Source: an uncultured Clostridia bacterium
Lineage (GTDB): Bacteria > Bacillota > Clostridia > Oscillospirales > Ruminococcaceae
Direction: 5' to 3'
Assembly (NCBI GenBank): GCA_944386455.1
Contig: CALXBC010000002.1
Span: 62,001 to 126,000 of the forward strand
Length of the DNA stretch: 64,000 bases
Positions 51,186 through 60,048 of this stretch are shown here, in pieces. Position numbers and translations under genes: made by a program. Each line of letters begins with the position of its first letter. Positions within the stretch are counted from its first letter, which is position 1. Below the pieces are notes generated by a model. That model searched no databases. It was not told the origin of the DNA and was given only the letters and a program-made list of their open reading frames with translations.

Positions 51186-52586
51186 TCAGCTTTCCTTTTT
51201 CGTGATTCTGGTACCCTGTCTGGTTTCTTCCACCAGCCAGCCGCGCGCAGTGATTTCATCACGCAGACGGTCGGCCTCCGCAAAGTTTTTAGATGCTCTG
51301 GCCGCCTGCCGCTTTTGCACCAGTTCCAGAATTTCCTGTGGAACTTCATCCTTCTTTTTCCGGTTGTACACAAGTCCCAGCACGCCGGTCAGTTCATCAA
51401 AGAGGTCACGCAGCAGGATGATTTCCTCCTTTACAGCGTTTCCGCTGCCCAGCAGGGTGTTGATGTCCCGCACCAGGTCAAACAGGGCAGCAATCGCATC
51501 CGCTGTGTTCAGATCATCTTCCATTGCGTCGAGAAAACTTTGGCGGCAATGTTCTGCCGTATTACGGACTGAGTCGGAGACCGCACCGCTTTGTGCGTCT
51601 TCCAGCACGAAATCAATATTGTCCCGGCAAGAATAGAGACGCTCCAGCGCAGCTCTGCACTGTTCGATGATTTCCACACTGTAGTTGATGGGACTGCGGT
51701 AATGTGCCTGAAGCATCAAAAAGCGGATAGGCTCATAGCCGTATTTTTCCGCGACATCGCGGGTGGTAAAAAAGTTGTTGAGTGACTTCGACATTTTGCG
51801 GTTATCCACATTGATATATCCATTGTGCATCCAGTATCGGGCAAAGCACTGACCGTTGGCACATTCGCTTTGCGCGATTTCATTTTCGTGATGCGGAAAG
51901 ATCAGATCCTGACCGCCGCAATGAATGTCGATGGTCTTACCAAGATAGGTCCGTGCCATAGCAGAGCATTCAATATGCCAGCCTGGTCTGCCTTTTCCCC
52001 ACGGAGACTCCCAGAACGGTTCTCCCGGCTTAGCTGCTTTCCAAAGCGCAAAATCCATGGGGTCTTCCTTCTGTTCACTGACATCAATGCGTGCGCCGGC
52101 TTCCAGATCTTCCAGCGGCATATGAGACAGCTTTCCATACTCCTTAAATTTTTTTGCCCGAAAATAGACATCCCCGTTTGAGGCATATGCATAGCCTTTT
52201 TCTACCAGCGTTTGCACGATATCAATGATTTTGTCAATGTTTTGAGTCACCTTGGGGTGGACGTCCGCTTCCCGGACGTTCAGGCCGGCAGCGTCCTTCT
52301 GATATTCTTTGATGAACCGCTCGGATATTTCTGAGGAGGAGACGCCTTCTTCGTTGGCCTTGCGGATAATTTTGTCATCTACATCTGTAAAGTTCTGGCA
52401 GAACGTTACTTTGTACCCGCAATACTCAAAATATCGTCTCAGAACGTCAAAGACGCAGATCGGGCGGGCGTTTCCAATATGAATATAATTATAGACGGTC
52501 GGTCCGCAGGCATAGATCTTGACTTCACCCGATTTGAGCGGCACAAATTCTTCCTTTTGCCTGGTCAGCGTGTTGTAAATTTTCAT
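51186..52586 (-). CDS. cysS: cysteinyl-tRNA synthetase
   Basis: CysS charges tRNA-Cys. The 466-residue protein has the normal length. The first Rossmann part shows KIYACGPTVYNYIHIGNARP with the zinc Cys and the HIGH-like HIGN. WHIECSAMARTYLG and GGQDLIFPHHENEIAQSE give the other zinc ligands. KMSKSLNNF is the KMSKS loop. The gene is downstream of cysE in a T-box-controlled unit, so cysteine synthesis and charging are controlled together. Confidence 0.97.
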   Translation of the reverse strand: MKIYNTLTRQKEEFVPLKSGEVKIYACGPTVYNYIHIGNARPICVFDVLRRYFEYCGYKVTFCQNFTDVDDKIIRKANEEGVSSSEISERFIKEYQKDAAGLNVREADVHPKVTQNIDKIIDIVQTLVEKGYAYASNGDVYFRAKKFKEYGKLSHMPLEDLEAGARIDVSEQKEDPMDFALWKAAKPGEPFWESPWGKGRPGWHIECSAMARTYLGKTIDIHCGGQDLIFPHHENEIAQSECANGQCFARYWMHNGYINVDNRKMSKSLNNFFTTRDVAEKYGYEPIRFLMLQAHYRSPINYSVEIIEQCRAALERLYSCRDNIDFVLEDAQSGAVSDSVRNTAEHCRQSFLDAMEDDLNTADAIAALFDLVRDINTLLGSGNAVKEEIILLRDLFDELTGVLGLVYNRKKKDEVPQEILELVQKRQAARASKNFAEADRLRDEITARGWLVEETRQGTRITKKES

Positions 52587-52641
52587 TTCCGATTTTCTTC
52601 CTTTCTTGTCCCAGCCAAACGGCAGGCGTATATCAGATATG

Positions 52642-53283
52642 TTATTCTGCGCCGGTCTGCTGCTTGAGCGCCTGTTCCAGCTTTTCCAGTTTCAGCCGCA
52701 GACGGCAAAGCTCCTGTGCGACCGGATCGGGGATATGCACCTGGTCCATGTCGTTGCAGACCTTCTGTCCATCCTTTCGCACAATTCGGGCGGGGACTCC
52801 GACCGCTGTGCTGTTTTCAGGCACCTCTTCCAGTACGACGGCTCCGGCGGCGACCTTGGCGTTGTCTCCAATTTTGAACGGGCCGAGGATTTTGGCACCG
52901 CTGCCGATCATCACGTTATCACCCAGTGTCGGGTGCCGCTTGCCCTTATGTTTTCCCGTACCGCCGAGGGTAACGCCCTGATAAATGGTACAGTTGTCCC
53001 CAATGACAGCGGTTTCACCGATCACAACGCCGGAGCCGTGGTCGATCAGCAGTCCCTTGCCGATGACTGCTCCCGGATGAATTTCAATACCGGTGGTCTT
53101 TTTAGCATGCTGGGAAATCCAGCGTGCAATAAAAAAGCGCCTGTGTTTAAAAAACCAATGGGCAATCCGGTACCACATCACCGCATGCAGTCCCGAGTAA
53201 AGAAAAAAGACCTCGGCACCGCTTCTTGCGGCAGGATCCCGTTCCCGGATCGCACGGATATCATAGCGCAGTCTGTCAAACAT
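52642..53283 (-). CDS. cysE: serine O-acetyltransferase
   Basis: CysE acetylates serine for cysteine synthesis. The protein from the ATG at 53283 has 213 residues. The N-terminal helical part (MFDRLRYDIRAIRERDPAARS) and the left-handed beta-helix (GIEIHPGAVIGKGLLIDHGSGVVIGETAVIGDNCTIYQGVTLGG, with the catalytic His, then KRHPTLGDNVMIGSGAKILG) are typical of the short bacterial type. A longer frame upstream runs into the T-box and is not used. GGTG precedes the ATG. Confidence 0.95.
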   Translation of the reverse strand: MFDRLRYDIRAIRERDPAARSGAEVFFLYSGLHAVMWYRIAHWFFKHRRFFIARWISQHAKKTTGIEIHPGAVIGKGLLIDHGSGVVIGETAVIGDNCTIYQGVTLGGTGKHKGKRHPTLGDNVMIGSGAKILGPFKIGDNAKVAAGAVVLEEVPENSTAVGVPARIVRKDGQKVCNDMDQVHIPDPVAQELCRLRLKLEKLEQALKQQTGAE

Positions 53284-53437
53284 AGTTTCACCACATTTCT
53301 GATTGGATATGTTTTTTTGAACTTTAATTTTCATTGCCGTATTGCATAGAGACAGGAGCGGCTGCGAATTACGTCCGAAATCCGTCGGCATTATAGGGGA
53401 TGCCGCATGATGAATGACAACAAATCCTATCGGGCAA

Positions 53438-53700
53438 CAAAAAAGCCTTCGCCAATGCATACATTGGCGAAGGCGAAGGAATGCTCCGCGGTTCCACTTC
53501 GGTTTTTCACTCAAAATCTGCCGGTAACGGCGGCGGCCGGACAGGATTAATCTAAGGTTCACCCTGACTGCTCCCGGATGCACTTCACGAAAGCTCCTGC
53601 CAAAAGCCCTTTCAGCCGATGGGACTTTTTCTCTGCTGCGGGAGACTGCCGCTACTCTTTCCGATCTCTGCATTTAAATACTAAATTTTTTGACCGCTCC
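53438..53700 (-). promoter_or_regulatory. cysteine T-box leader of cysE-cysS
   Basis: On the minus strand, the T-box core GTGGAACCGCGG (RC of about 53482-53497) precedes an intrinsic terminator. The terminator has arms GCCTTCGCCAATG / CATTGGCGAAGGC (53445-53474) and a T-run (53438-53444). Stem I lies between about 53560 and 53697, with TGC (Cys) in GTGAAGTGCATCC as the likely specifier. Uncharged tRNA-Cys would favour readthrough. Confidence 0.85.
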
Positions 53701-53732
53701 CCCCTGTTGCAGGAGAAGGTGGAATTGTTATC

Positions 53733-53761
53733 ATTATATGATGAAATCACAATTTTGTCAA
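53733..53761 (-). promoter_or_regulatory. promoter of the T-box cysE-cysS operon
   Basis: On the minus strand, TTGACA (53756-53761), 17-bp spacer, TATAAT (53733-53738), a perfect consensus. The remaining gap to 53961 holds only the terminator at 53890-53926. Confidence 0.88.
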
Positions 53762-53889
53762 GCCGGACTTTTTAAGGAAAGTAGCGATTTTGACGAGAAT
53801 TAGACAGCTTATCAAGATTTCTGATGCTGTTTTCGGCGGTCGGTTCCTTACGGGTTTCGTCATGGCTGGCCGCTCCTTTCTGCCCGCAG

Positions 53890-53926
53890 GCAAAAGAAAA
53901 GGACAACCGATTTTTTCGGTTGTCCT
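53890..53926 (-). terminator. terminator of the HTH/DUF2975 operon
   Basis: AGGACAACCGA / TCGGTTGTCCT with a loop of A/T, and a TTTTCTTTTG tail on the minus strand. Confidence 0.8.
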
Positions 53927-53961
53927 CTGTGCCCTTTTGGGTATATCAATTATTTATAGTG

Positions 53962-54171
53962 TCACTTCTCATTATCGATATATTCGAGAATATCCCCAGG
54001 CTGACATTTTAGAACATGACAGATAGCATCCAGTGTACTGAAACGAATGGCTTTTACTTTTCCTGTTTTCAAATAGGAGAGATTGACATTTGATATTCCA
54101 ACTTGCGCAGCGAGGTCATTTAATTTCATTTTCCTATCAGCTAAAACTCTGTCAAGACGAATGATAATCAT
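53962..54171 (-). CDS. small XRE/YozG-like HTH regulator
   Basis: A 69-residue DNA-binding protein with the HTH LNDLAAQVGISNVNLSYLKTGKVKAIRFSTLDAICHVLKCQPGDILEY. Proteins of this type stand next to DUF2975 membrane proteins, as here: the two genes overlap by 4 nt. They may form a membrane-linked regulatory pair. Confidence 0.88.
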   Translation of the reverse strand: MIIIRLDRVLADRKMKLNDLAAQVGISNVNLSYLKTGKVKAIRFSTLDAICHVLKCQPGDILEYIDNEK

Positions 54172-54794
54172 AATGTATGGTCCACCTCGTCTTGTAAATT
54201 TATTCCGTAGTGAATGATGTATGCGGCTACAATAAAAGCAATGCTCGGGATTAAGTTATTCAACATATCTGAGCCGGTTGAAATGGAAACATGACTGTTT
54301 GAAACAAGATTGGTAAGATAGCAAATAAACATCTTAATAAACGGAACGAAAAAAGCCGCAAAAAATTGAATCACTCCGTAGTATAAGAGATAGCGGGCAT
54401 TTTTCTCTATAAAAAGCTGTCCTTTGCTCACATTTGCGAATACACGGCTCAAAAACCAATATGCAACCGTTAGAGGAAGTATACTGAAAACAGACATAAG
54501 AGAAAGACCAATATGCACGGCCAAATCAACCTGGTCATTGTCATTTGCTGCCACATAGATATTATCATTTGAGGTCACAGTAAAACTGCGAAAAGTATGG
54601 TCATGATTTTCTTCTGCGTAAATCGCGCTTTCATAGTTTCCGGTACTTGTGCGAAGGGAAAAAGTCTGCCGTCCCATGAAAGCCAGCACCAAACATACCA
54701 GCATAAAGGCCATCACAAAATAGCAAATAACGTTCAAGAATCTAGCAGCAGTTTTTGCATATTTCTCATTAAGCAGTTTTTGAATTGTTTTCAT
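54168..54794 (-). CDS. DUF2975 membrane protein
   Basis: A 208-residue protein with four hydrophobic segments (near 25-45, 100-125, 145-170 and 185-205), matching the DUF2975 family. Segments include RVFANVSKGQLFIEKNARYLLYYGVIQFF and IAFIVAAYIIHYGINLQDEVDHTL. The function is unknown. The ATG at 54794 after GTGAGGTGATAG is preferred to a frame 11 codons longer. It is co-transcribed with the HTH gene. Confidence 0.85.
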   Translation of the reverse strand: MKTIQKLLNEKYAKTAARFLNVICYFVMAFMLVCLVLAFMGRQTFSLRTSTGNYESAIYAEENHDHTFRSFTVTSNDNIYVAANDNDQVDLAVHIGLSLMSVFSILPLTVAYWFLSRVFANVSKGQLFIEKNARYLLYYGVIQFFAAFFVPFIKMFICYLTNLVSNSHVSISTGSDMLNNLIPSIAFIVAAYIIHYGINLQDEVDHTL

Positions 54795-54812
54795 AGCTAT
54801 CACCTCACTCTT

Positions 54813-54874
54813 ATAATAGCACATCAATTAAAATAAATCAATAATATTTTAATGTTACACATTAAAATATTATT
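54813..54874 (-). promoter_or_regulatory. promoter with a 15-bp palindromic operator before the DUF2975 gene
   Basis: On the minus strand, -35 TTGATT (54836-54841), a 17-bp spacer and a -10 TATTAT (about 54813-54818). The inverted repeat AATAATATTTTAATG-N5-CATTAAAATATTATT (54840-54874) starts at the -35 edge. It may be bound by the small HTH protein encoded in the same operon. Confidence 0.65.
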
Positions 54875-54970
54875 TGTGCTTGCGGCTGTTTTGCAGAAAC
54901 AAAAAATCAAAAAATGTTTTGAAAGTATTTGAAAAGGAAAATTTTGAAAGAATTACAAAATTTTAGCCTC

Positions 54971-54999
54971 TTGTCAAAGCGTGCGGCAGCTGTTATAAT
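54971..54999 (+). promoter_or_regulatory. promoter of the secreted SH3/C39-like gene
   Basis: -35 TTGTCA (54971-54976), 17-bp spacer, -10 TATAAT (54994-54999). A GC-rich leader of about 165 nt follows. It contains short inverted repeats but no riboswitch class that I recognise. Confidence 0.8.
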
Positions 55000-55171
55000 G
55001 AGCCTCGACAGATCGGAATAAGCTTTCATGCAACATGCAAAATCGGTACGGGGCGTAAAACTTATCCTGATGGGTCCCCCTCTGCCGGAGAAATGGCCGG
55101 AGCAATGCCGCACTTTGATTTGCAGCAGGCTCATGCGATTCGACCGTTATTTCTGGAAAGGAGAACCAAAA

Positions 55172-56131
55172 ATGAAAAAAATTATTTCAGCTGTTTTGAC
55201 TTTGATTATGAGCTTCAGCGTTTTTGCCTTTGCACAAACCACAGGGGCTGCCACCATGCAGTCGCAGGCCGGCATCGTTTCAACGTCCAGCGGGCGCCTG
55301 AACATCAGAAGCCAGGCTTCTACCGGCTCTGCCGTTGTTGCTTCTCTGGACAAGGGAAGCTATGTAACGCTGCTTTCCAAATCCGGTTCCTGGTGGTATG
55401 TGGAGTATGCGGACGGAAAATATGGCTATTGTCATGCGGATTATATCAAAACCGTATCAGGCAATGCCGCTGCCGTTCATACACAGTCGGGAAATCTGAA
55501 TGTCCGAAGCGGAGCAGGAACATCCTACGCCGTGGTTGACCGCCTTGCAAAAGGAGAGATCGTGATCGTTCTGTCCAGCTCCGGAAGCTGGAGCAGAGTT
55601 TTGTTTGACGGGACTGAAACCGGATATGTCAGCAGTCAATATTTGCGTCAGCAGCAGACATATCCCGGCTTGAGCCTGAATCTGCCAAACTTTAAGCAGA
55701 CAGACAGCCGGTGGGCAAACGTGACGATCGGCAGCTCCGGGAAGACGATTGCACAGATTGGCTGTACGACGACAGCAATTGCGATGATGGAATCCTATCG
55801 CAGCGGACAGACGATTTATCCGGATGCGATGTCCAAAAAACTGAATTATTCTTCCTCGGGCGACCTCTATTGGCCGAGTGATTATCAGGTTGTCACCAGC
55901 TATTCCTTAAGTGCGATTTATAAGCAGCTGGAGCAGGGAAAGCCGGTGCTGTTCGGGGCCAAAAAATCCAGCGGAAAGCAGCATTGGGTAGTGATTAACG
56001 GCTATAAAGGCGGGGATACGCTCAGCGCATCCGGCTTCACAGTTCTTGACCCGGGCTCCAACTCCCGCACGACACTACAGCACCTGCTCAATGAATATCC
56101 GGTTTTTTACAAATATTTCTATTATAAATAG
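55172..56131 (+). CDS. secreted protein with two SH3b domains and a C39-like peptidase domain
   Basis: A 319-residue exported protein. A signal peptide (KKIISAVLTLIMSFSVFAFA) is followed by two bacterial SH3 domains (GRLNIRSQASTGSAVVASLDKGSYVTLLSKSGSWWYVEY, and GNLNVRSGAGTSYAVVDRLAKGEIVIVLSSSGSWSRV). A papain-like C39_2 domain follows, with Cys in QIGCTTTAIAMMESY and His in KQHWVVINGYKGG. It probably binds the cell wall and cleaves a peptide or peptidoglycan bond. The ATG at 55172 follows GGAAAGGAG. Confidence 0.9.
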   Translation: MKKIISAVLTLIMSFSVFAFAQTTGAATMQSQAGIVSTSSGRLNIRSQASTGSAVVASLDKGSYVTLLSKSGSWWYVEYADGKYGYCHADYIKTVSGNAAAVHTQSGNLNVRSGAGTSYAVVDRLAKGEIVIVLSSSGSWSRVLFDGTETGYVSSQYLRQQQTYPGLSLNLPNFKQTDSRWANVTIGSSGKTIAQIGCTTTAIAMMESYRSGQTIYPDAMSKKLNYSSSGDLYWPSDYQVVTSYSLSAIYKQLEQGKPVLFGAKKSSGKQHWVVINGYKGGDTLSASGFTVLDPGSNSRTTLQHLLNEYPVFYKYFYYK

Positions 56132-56133
56132 CA

Positions 56134-56168
56134 ACAAAAAACCGTCCAAAGCTCAGGCTTTGGACGGG
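56134..56168 (-). terminator. terminator after the corrinoid protein gene
   Basis: Arms CCGTCCAAAGC / GCTTTGGACGG with a TTTTTTGTTGC tail on the minus strand. It also lies just after the plus-strand gene ending at 56131. Confidence 0.8.
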
Positions 56169-56189
56169 TTTGCTTTAACCGACATGAAA

Positions 56190-56825
56190 TCAGGAACAAA
56201 ATGCCAATGCTGCATCTGCCGCACTTGCCGCATCTGCCGTATAGCTGCTGGCGCCGATAGAATCACAGAAGCTCTGTGTTACAGGAGCGCCGCCGATCAT
56301 CACCTTTACATCCAGGTTTTCTGCCTTCACCGCATCGACCACATTTTTCATTTCAGTCATCGTGGTTGTAAGCAGAGCAGAGCAGGCAATGATATCTGCG
56401 TTATTTTCTTTTGCCGCTTCGATGAATTTTTCAGCGGAAACATCGACTCCAAGGTCGATTACATTGAGTCCTTTGCCTTCCATCATCATTTTGACCAGGT
56501 TTTTGCCGATATCGTGCAGGTCACCTTTGACAGTGCCAATGACGACCGTGCCTTTGGCTTCCACACCCGCATCCACCAGATAAGGCTTCAGCAGAGCAAC
56601 ACCCGCATTCATGGCGCGGGCTGCGATCAGGACTTCCGGTACATAGACCTCGTTGTTTTTAAATTTTTCCCCAATAACGCTCATACCGTCGAGCAAGCCC
56701 TTTTCCAGAATGTCCTTTGCAGAAACGCCCTGATCCAGTGCTTCCTGTACTTTTTCCTTGACCTTCGGAGCGCGGCCCTGCTGCAGCAGGGTGCTGATGT
56801 CCTTCAACAGTTCTTCCATAATCAA
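56190..56825 (-). CDS. corrinoid protein of a methyltransferase system (MtbC/MttC/MtmC-like)
   Basis: A 211-residue cobalamin carrier. The N-terminal helical cap domain (residues 5-85) is followed by the Rossmann B12-binding domain with the lower-ligand motif GDLHDIGKN (His104). DLGVDVSAEKFIEAAKENNADIIACSALLTTTM and VMIGGAPVTQSFCDSIGA follow. Such proteins take a methyl group from a substrate-specific methyltransferase and pass it to a second one. Neither methyltransferase is next to it. Its start overlaps the stop of the PocR-type regulator gene by 4 nt. Confidence 0.93.
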   Translation of the reverse strand: MIMEELLKDISTLLQQGRAPKVKEKVQEALDQGVSAKDILEKGLLDGMSVIGEKFKNNEVYVPEVLIAARAMNAGVALLKPYLVDAGVEAKGTVVIGTVKGDLHDIGKNLVKMMMEGKGLNVIDLGVDVSAEKFIEAAKENNADIIACSALLTTTMTEMKNVVDAVKAENLDVKVMIGGAPVTQSFCDSIGASSYTADAASAADAALAFCS

Positions 56826-58039
56826 ATCTTCTCCTTTTTATAATTCACATTGCCACGCCCCTCCCGGTACTTGCCGGGAGACACGCCCACAATTTTTTTG
56901 AATACTTTTGTAAAATAGCTTTGATCTTCAAAGCCGACCATAGCAGCCAATTCAATCAGGCTGATACTGTGATCCATCAGCAGGATTTTGCTTTTTTCCA
57001 CCCGCATTTTGTTGACATACTCAGCAAAATTGCAGTGAAGCTCTTCTTTGAAAATCCTGCTCAAATAAGATTTGCTCAAATAAACATGTTTTGCGACTTC
57101 ATCCAGAGTCAGCTTGGATGCATAATGACATTTGATGTATTCGGTCGCCTTGTGGATTACATCCACATGCTTGATATTGGCAAAATCAAACACATAGCTG
57201 ATATAACGGTGCATCACCATTGACAGCCAGCGGTTGAGCTGGTTGAGATCCTGAATCCCTTTCAGCTCGTCCAATACGGAGTTGTTCGTCCAAAAGATCT
57301 GCTCAATGTCCGCGCCGCCATCAATGGACGCTCTTGACAGCAGAACCAGCAGCTCATTAACCCTTGCCTTGATAACGCTGAAATTTCCGGCCGAATTAAA
57401 ATATATATGCCCCAGCAGACGATTCAGAAGCTCCTGTGCAGTATCTTTATCTCCCGCTGAAATCGCAGACAGCAGCTTTTTTTCTTCTTCAATCGGATAA
57501 TAGCTTTTTCTGCCGTCTTCCTGTGCTTCGCCAAGTCTGTAAAGCTGATTGTTCAAATGAAGGGTCAAGGTGTCAAAGTCGATTCGTTCCCCTTCGTCGG
57601 ACATTGCCAGAAAGGACGTTACCGCATCGATCAACTCACAGATATCATGCACCTTAGCCGTAGAATAGTTGGGCAGCAGGACAGCATGCGGTTCTACATC
57701 CGGCGGTATCACAATATCGAGGTCTTCCCGCTCTCCCATCAGAAGGGGACCGGTAATAAAGCCAGCCGCCGTTTCCCCATGATTGCGGATTACGTTTGCC
57801 AAAAATATCATGCCCATAGGACAGTAATAAATATACTTATTGTTCCATCGTTCTGCCTCATAGCAGCCATATAAGTGCGTATTGCAGTAATCACAGGAAC
57901 GACAGTATTCACAGAAACAAGACCGGTCGGAATAACACAGCTTTTTTTCTGCAAGATTCAAAATCCCGCAGGAAACATCAAAGCAACCGGATATGTACTT
58001 GCTGTACCGATTTAATTGATTAGACAGTGTTTCGTTCAT
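56822..58039 (-). CDS. PocR-type sensor and AraC-type regulator
   Basis: A 405-residue regulator. The N-terminal domain is Cys-rich (CFCEYCRSCDYCNTHLYGCYEAERW, residues about 41-66, then YIYYCPMGM), matching PocR domains that bind propanediol or similar small ligands. The C-terminus has an AraC HTH pair (LTLDEVAKHVYLSKSYLSRIFKEELHCNFAEYVNKMRVE, then LIELAAMVGFEDQSYFTKVFKKIVGVSPGKYR). It overlaps the corrinoid gene, so it probably senses the methyl-donor substrate and controls this unit. Confidence 0.9.
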   Translation of the reverse strand: MNETLSNQLNRYSKYISGCFDVSCGILNLAEKKLCYSDRSCFCEYCRSCDYCNTHLYGCYEAERWNNKYIYYCPMGMIFLANVIRNHGETAAGFITGPLLMGEREDLDIVIPPDVEPHAVLLPNYSTAKVHDICELIDAVTSFLAMSDEGERIDFDTLTLHLNNQLYRLGEAQEDGRKSYYPIEEEKKLLSAISAGDKDTAQELLNRLLGHIYFNSAGNFSVIKARVNELLVLLSRASIDGGADIEQIFWTNNSVLDELKGIQDLNQLNRWLSMVMHRYISYVFDFANIKHVDVIHKATEYIKCHYASKLTLDEVAKHVYLSKSYLSRIFKEELHCNFAEYVNKMRVEKSKILLMDHSISLIELAAMVGFEDQSYFTKVFKKIVGVSPGKYREGRGNVNYKKEKI

Positions 58040-58299
58040 AAAAAACCCACTTTAAACACAGAAACAATGGTGTTCTGGCTAAAAAACGGCTCATTATAAA
58101 ATACTGAACCGGCCGAACTGCTGGTACAAAAAACTTCTAAATTTTATTTTACTCTTTTTTTATACAGAAAGCAAGTCCTTAACAGAACACTATCTAACGA
58201 ATATATTACCAAAAAAAATCGTTTTGTTATTGCGTTATCTTCTGAAATTTTGTACAATGTTATTGTCTTTTGTTAAATAATAAAAAAGGAAGCGGCTTT

Positions 58300-59856
58300 A
58301 TGTTTACATTGACCATAAACGAGGAGAAATTCACCTATGCGCAGCCGGTACTGATATCGGATGCGATCCATGAAATCGGACTGCCCTTTTCCATGCCCTG
58401 CGGCGGCGGCCATACCTGCGGAAAATGCAAGGTAACGGCCCGCGGCGTATTATCTGAGATGACAGATGAGGAGCGCCGGCATCTTTCAACTGACGAGATT
58501 GCGGCGGGAATCAGACTGGCCTGTTTCACTTATGCACTAGGAGATGCTGAAATTTTGACCGCGGAAAAGAAACAGGAGCAGATCCTGACCGCCGGAGCAA
58601 TGGAGCATTTCAGACTGGAGCCGCTGGCAGACGGATATGGGATCGCAGTGGATATCGGGACAACCACGGTGGTTTCTTATCTGTATCGACCGGGGAATCG
58701 GGAACCTGCTCAGGTAGTCTCACATCATAACGAACAGGCTCGTTATGGCGCGGATGTCATTTCCCGCATCGGATACTGCAATGAAAACGGCGTTGCCGCG
58801 CCGCAGGAAACAATCGTTTCTCAGCTTAACAAAAGCTTTTCTGCGCTTTGCAACGCGGAAAACATCTCTATTGCTTCGGTCGGCAGTGCGGTCATCACAG
58901 GAAACACGACCATGCTGCATCTGTTGTTTGGCCTGGAGCCGCGCGGGATCGCGGTTGCTCCTTTTACGCCGAAAAGCCTGTTTGGCGAGTTCGTTTTGCC
59001 GTCACAGCTGGGTCTTTGTCTGCCTGACACCTGCCGGCTGTATGTTCCGCGCTCGGTTTCTTCCTATGTCGGTGCGGATATCACCTGTGCGATTCTGGCC
59101 AGCGGTATGACCGAAAAAAAGGAAAACAGCTTTCTGGTGGATATTGGCACCAACGGCGAGATGGCGTTATTTTCCGGCGGGCAGCTGAAATGTTGTTCAA
59201 CCGCAGCAGGGCCTGCCTTCGAGGGGGCGGGGATCAAAATGGGAATGTCAGCCCTGGAGGGCGCTGTCAATAAAGTCTGGGAAGAGGACGGCACCCTGAA
59301 ATATACAACGATTGGGGAAAAGCCGGCTGTTGGCATCTGCGGCTCCGGCATCATCGATGCAGTAGCCGCATGCGTACGCTGCGGTCTGATTGATGAGACA
59401 GGACTGATCCAGGAAGACAATGCGTGCTATGCCGGCTGTATCGACGACGGTGACGAGCCTGCCATTCGTATCGGAAACAGCGGTGTTTTACTGACGCAGG
59501 CGGATATCCGAAAGATTCAGCTTGCCAAGTCGGCGATCCGGGCGGGGATCGACACCCTGCTGCATGAATGCGGCATTTCTGCTGAAGCGCTGGATACTTT
59601 TTATATTGCAGGCGGATTTGGGAGCTTTATCGACAAGCAGTCCGCTGCCGATATCGGATTGATTCCGCCGTCGGCCGTCAGCCATGTAAAGGTGATCGGG
59701 AACGGTGCCGGAATGGGAGCGGCGGCCTGTCTGCTGTCAAAGGAAAAGCTGACAGAAAGCGAACAAATCGCTGCGGCGGCCGCAGAGGTGGAGCTTTCGG
59801 GCAACCCCTATTTTATGGATTGCTATATTGACCGGATGATGTTTGAGACCGAGTAG
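58300..59856 (+). CDS. corrinoid-reductive activation protein (RACE/RamA-like, ASKHA with 2Fe-2S)
   Basis: A 518-residue ATPase that reactivates oxidised Co(II) corrinoids to Co(I). The N-terminal ferredoxin-like domain has Cys34, Cys40 and Cys43 in CGGGHTCGKC and a later Cys in RLACFTY. The ASKHA part shows GIAVDIGTTTVVSYLY, AVITGNTTMLHLLFG, FLVDIGTNGEMALFSGG and YIAGGFGSFIDKQSAADIGLIP. The ATG at 58300 has AAGGAAGCGG just upstream. It is divergent from the PocR regulator and completes the corrinoid unit apart from the methyltransferases. The 58040-58299 gap has no gene and no clear operator. Confidence 0.92.
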   Translation: MFTLTINEEKFTYAQPVLISDAIHEIGLPFSMPCGGGHTCGKCKVTARGVLSEMTDEERRHLSTDEIAAGIRLACFTYALGDAEILTAEKKQEQILTAGAMEHFRLEPLADGYGIAVDIGTTTVVSYLYRPGNREPAQVVSHHNEQARYGADVISRIGYCNENGVAAPQETIVSQLNKSFSALCNAENISIASVGSAVITGNTTMLHLLFGLEPRGIAVAPFTPKSLFGEFVLPSQLGLCLPDTCRLYVPRSVSSYVGADITCAILASGMTEKKENSFLVDIGTNGEMALFSGGQLKCCSTAAGPAFEGAGIKMGMSALEGAVNKVWEEDGTLKYTTIGEKPAVGICGSGIIDAVAACVRCGLIDETGLIQEDNACYAGCIDDGDEPAIRIGNSGVLLTQADIRKIQLAKSAIRAGIDTLLHECGISAEALDTFYIAGGFGSFIDKQSAADIGLIPPSAVSHVKVIGNGAGMGAAACLLSKEKLTESEQIAAAAAEVELSGNPYFMDCYIDRMMFETE

Positions 59857-60001
59857 GATATGGCGAGACGGTACTTTTGTTTTGACAGTGTGGATGTCGG
59901 ATGGAGAAATGATTGGCAAAAGTGAAAAAAGCCGCTGCTTTTGAGATCCATGTCGGGGATGGGAAAATAAGCGGGCTGTTCCATTTTATCCAAGCAGTAA
60001 A

Positions 60002-60030
60002 ACAGGCACGGGTATAAAACCCGTGCCTGT
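60002..60030. terminator. terminator hairpin
   Basis: Arms ACAGGCACGGGT / ACCCGTGCCTGT. The tail is T-rich on the minus strand (TTTACTGC). It ends the reductase gene. The 59857-60001 stretch contains no gene. Confidence 0.7.
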
Positions 60031-60048
60031 ACTTATATTTGAAATATA

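Noticed and set aside
53284..53673. N-terminal extension of CysE by 130 codons.
   Set aside because: The extension overlaps the T-box leader and its terminator, and the shorter form has the family's normal start.
53790..54026. Plus-strand frame between cysE and the HTH gene.
   Set aside because: It crosses the minus-strand terminator and the HTH gene in antisense and resembles nothing.
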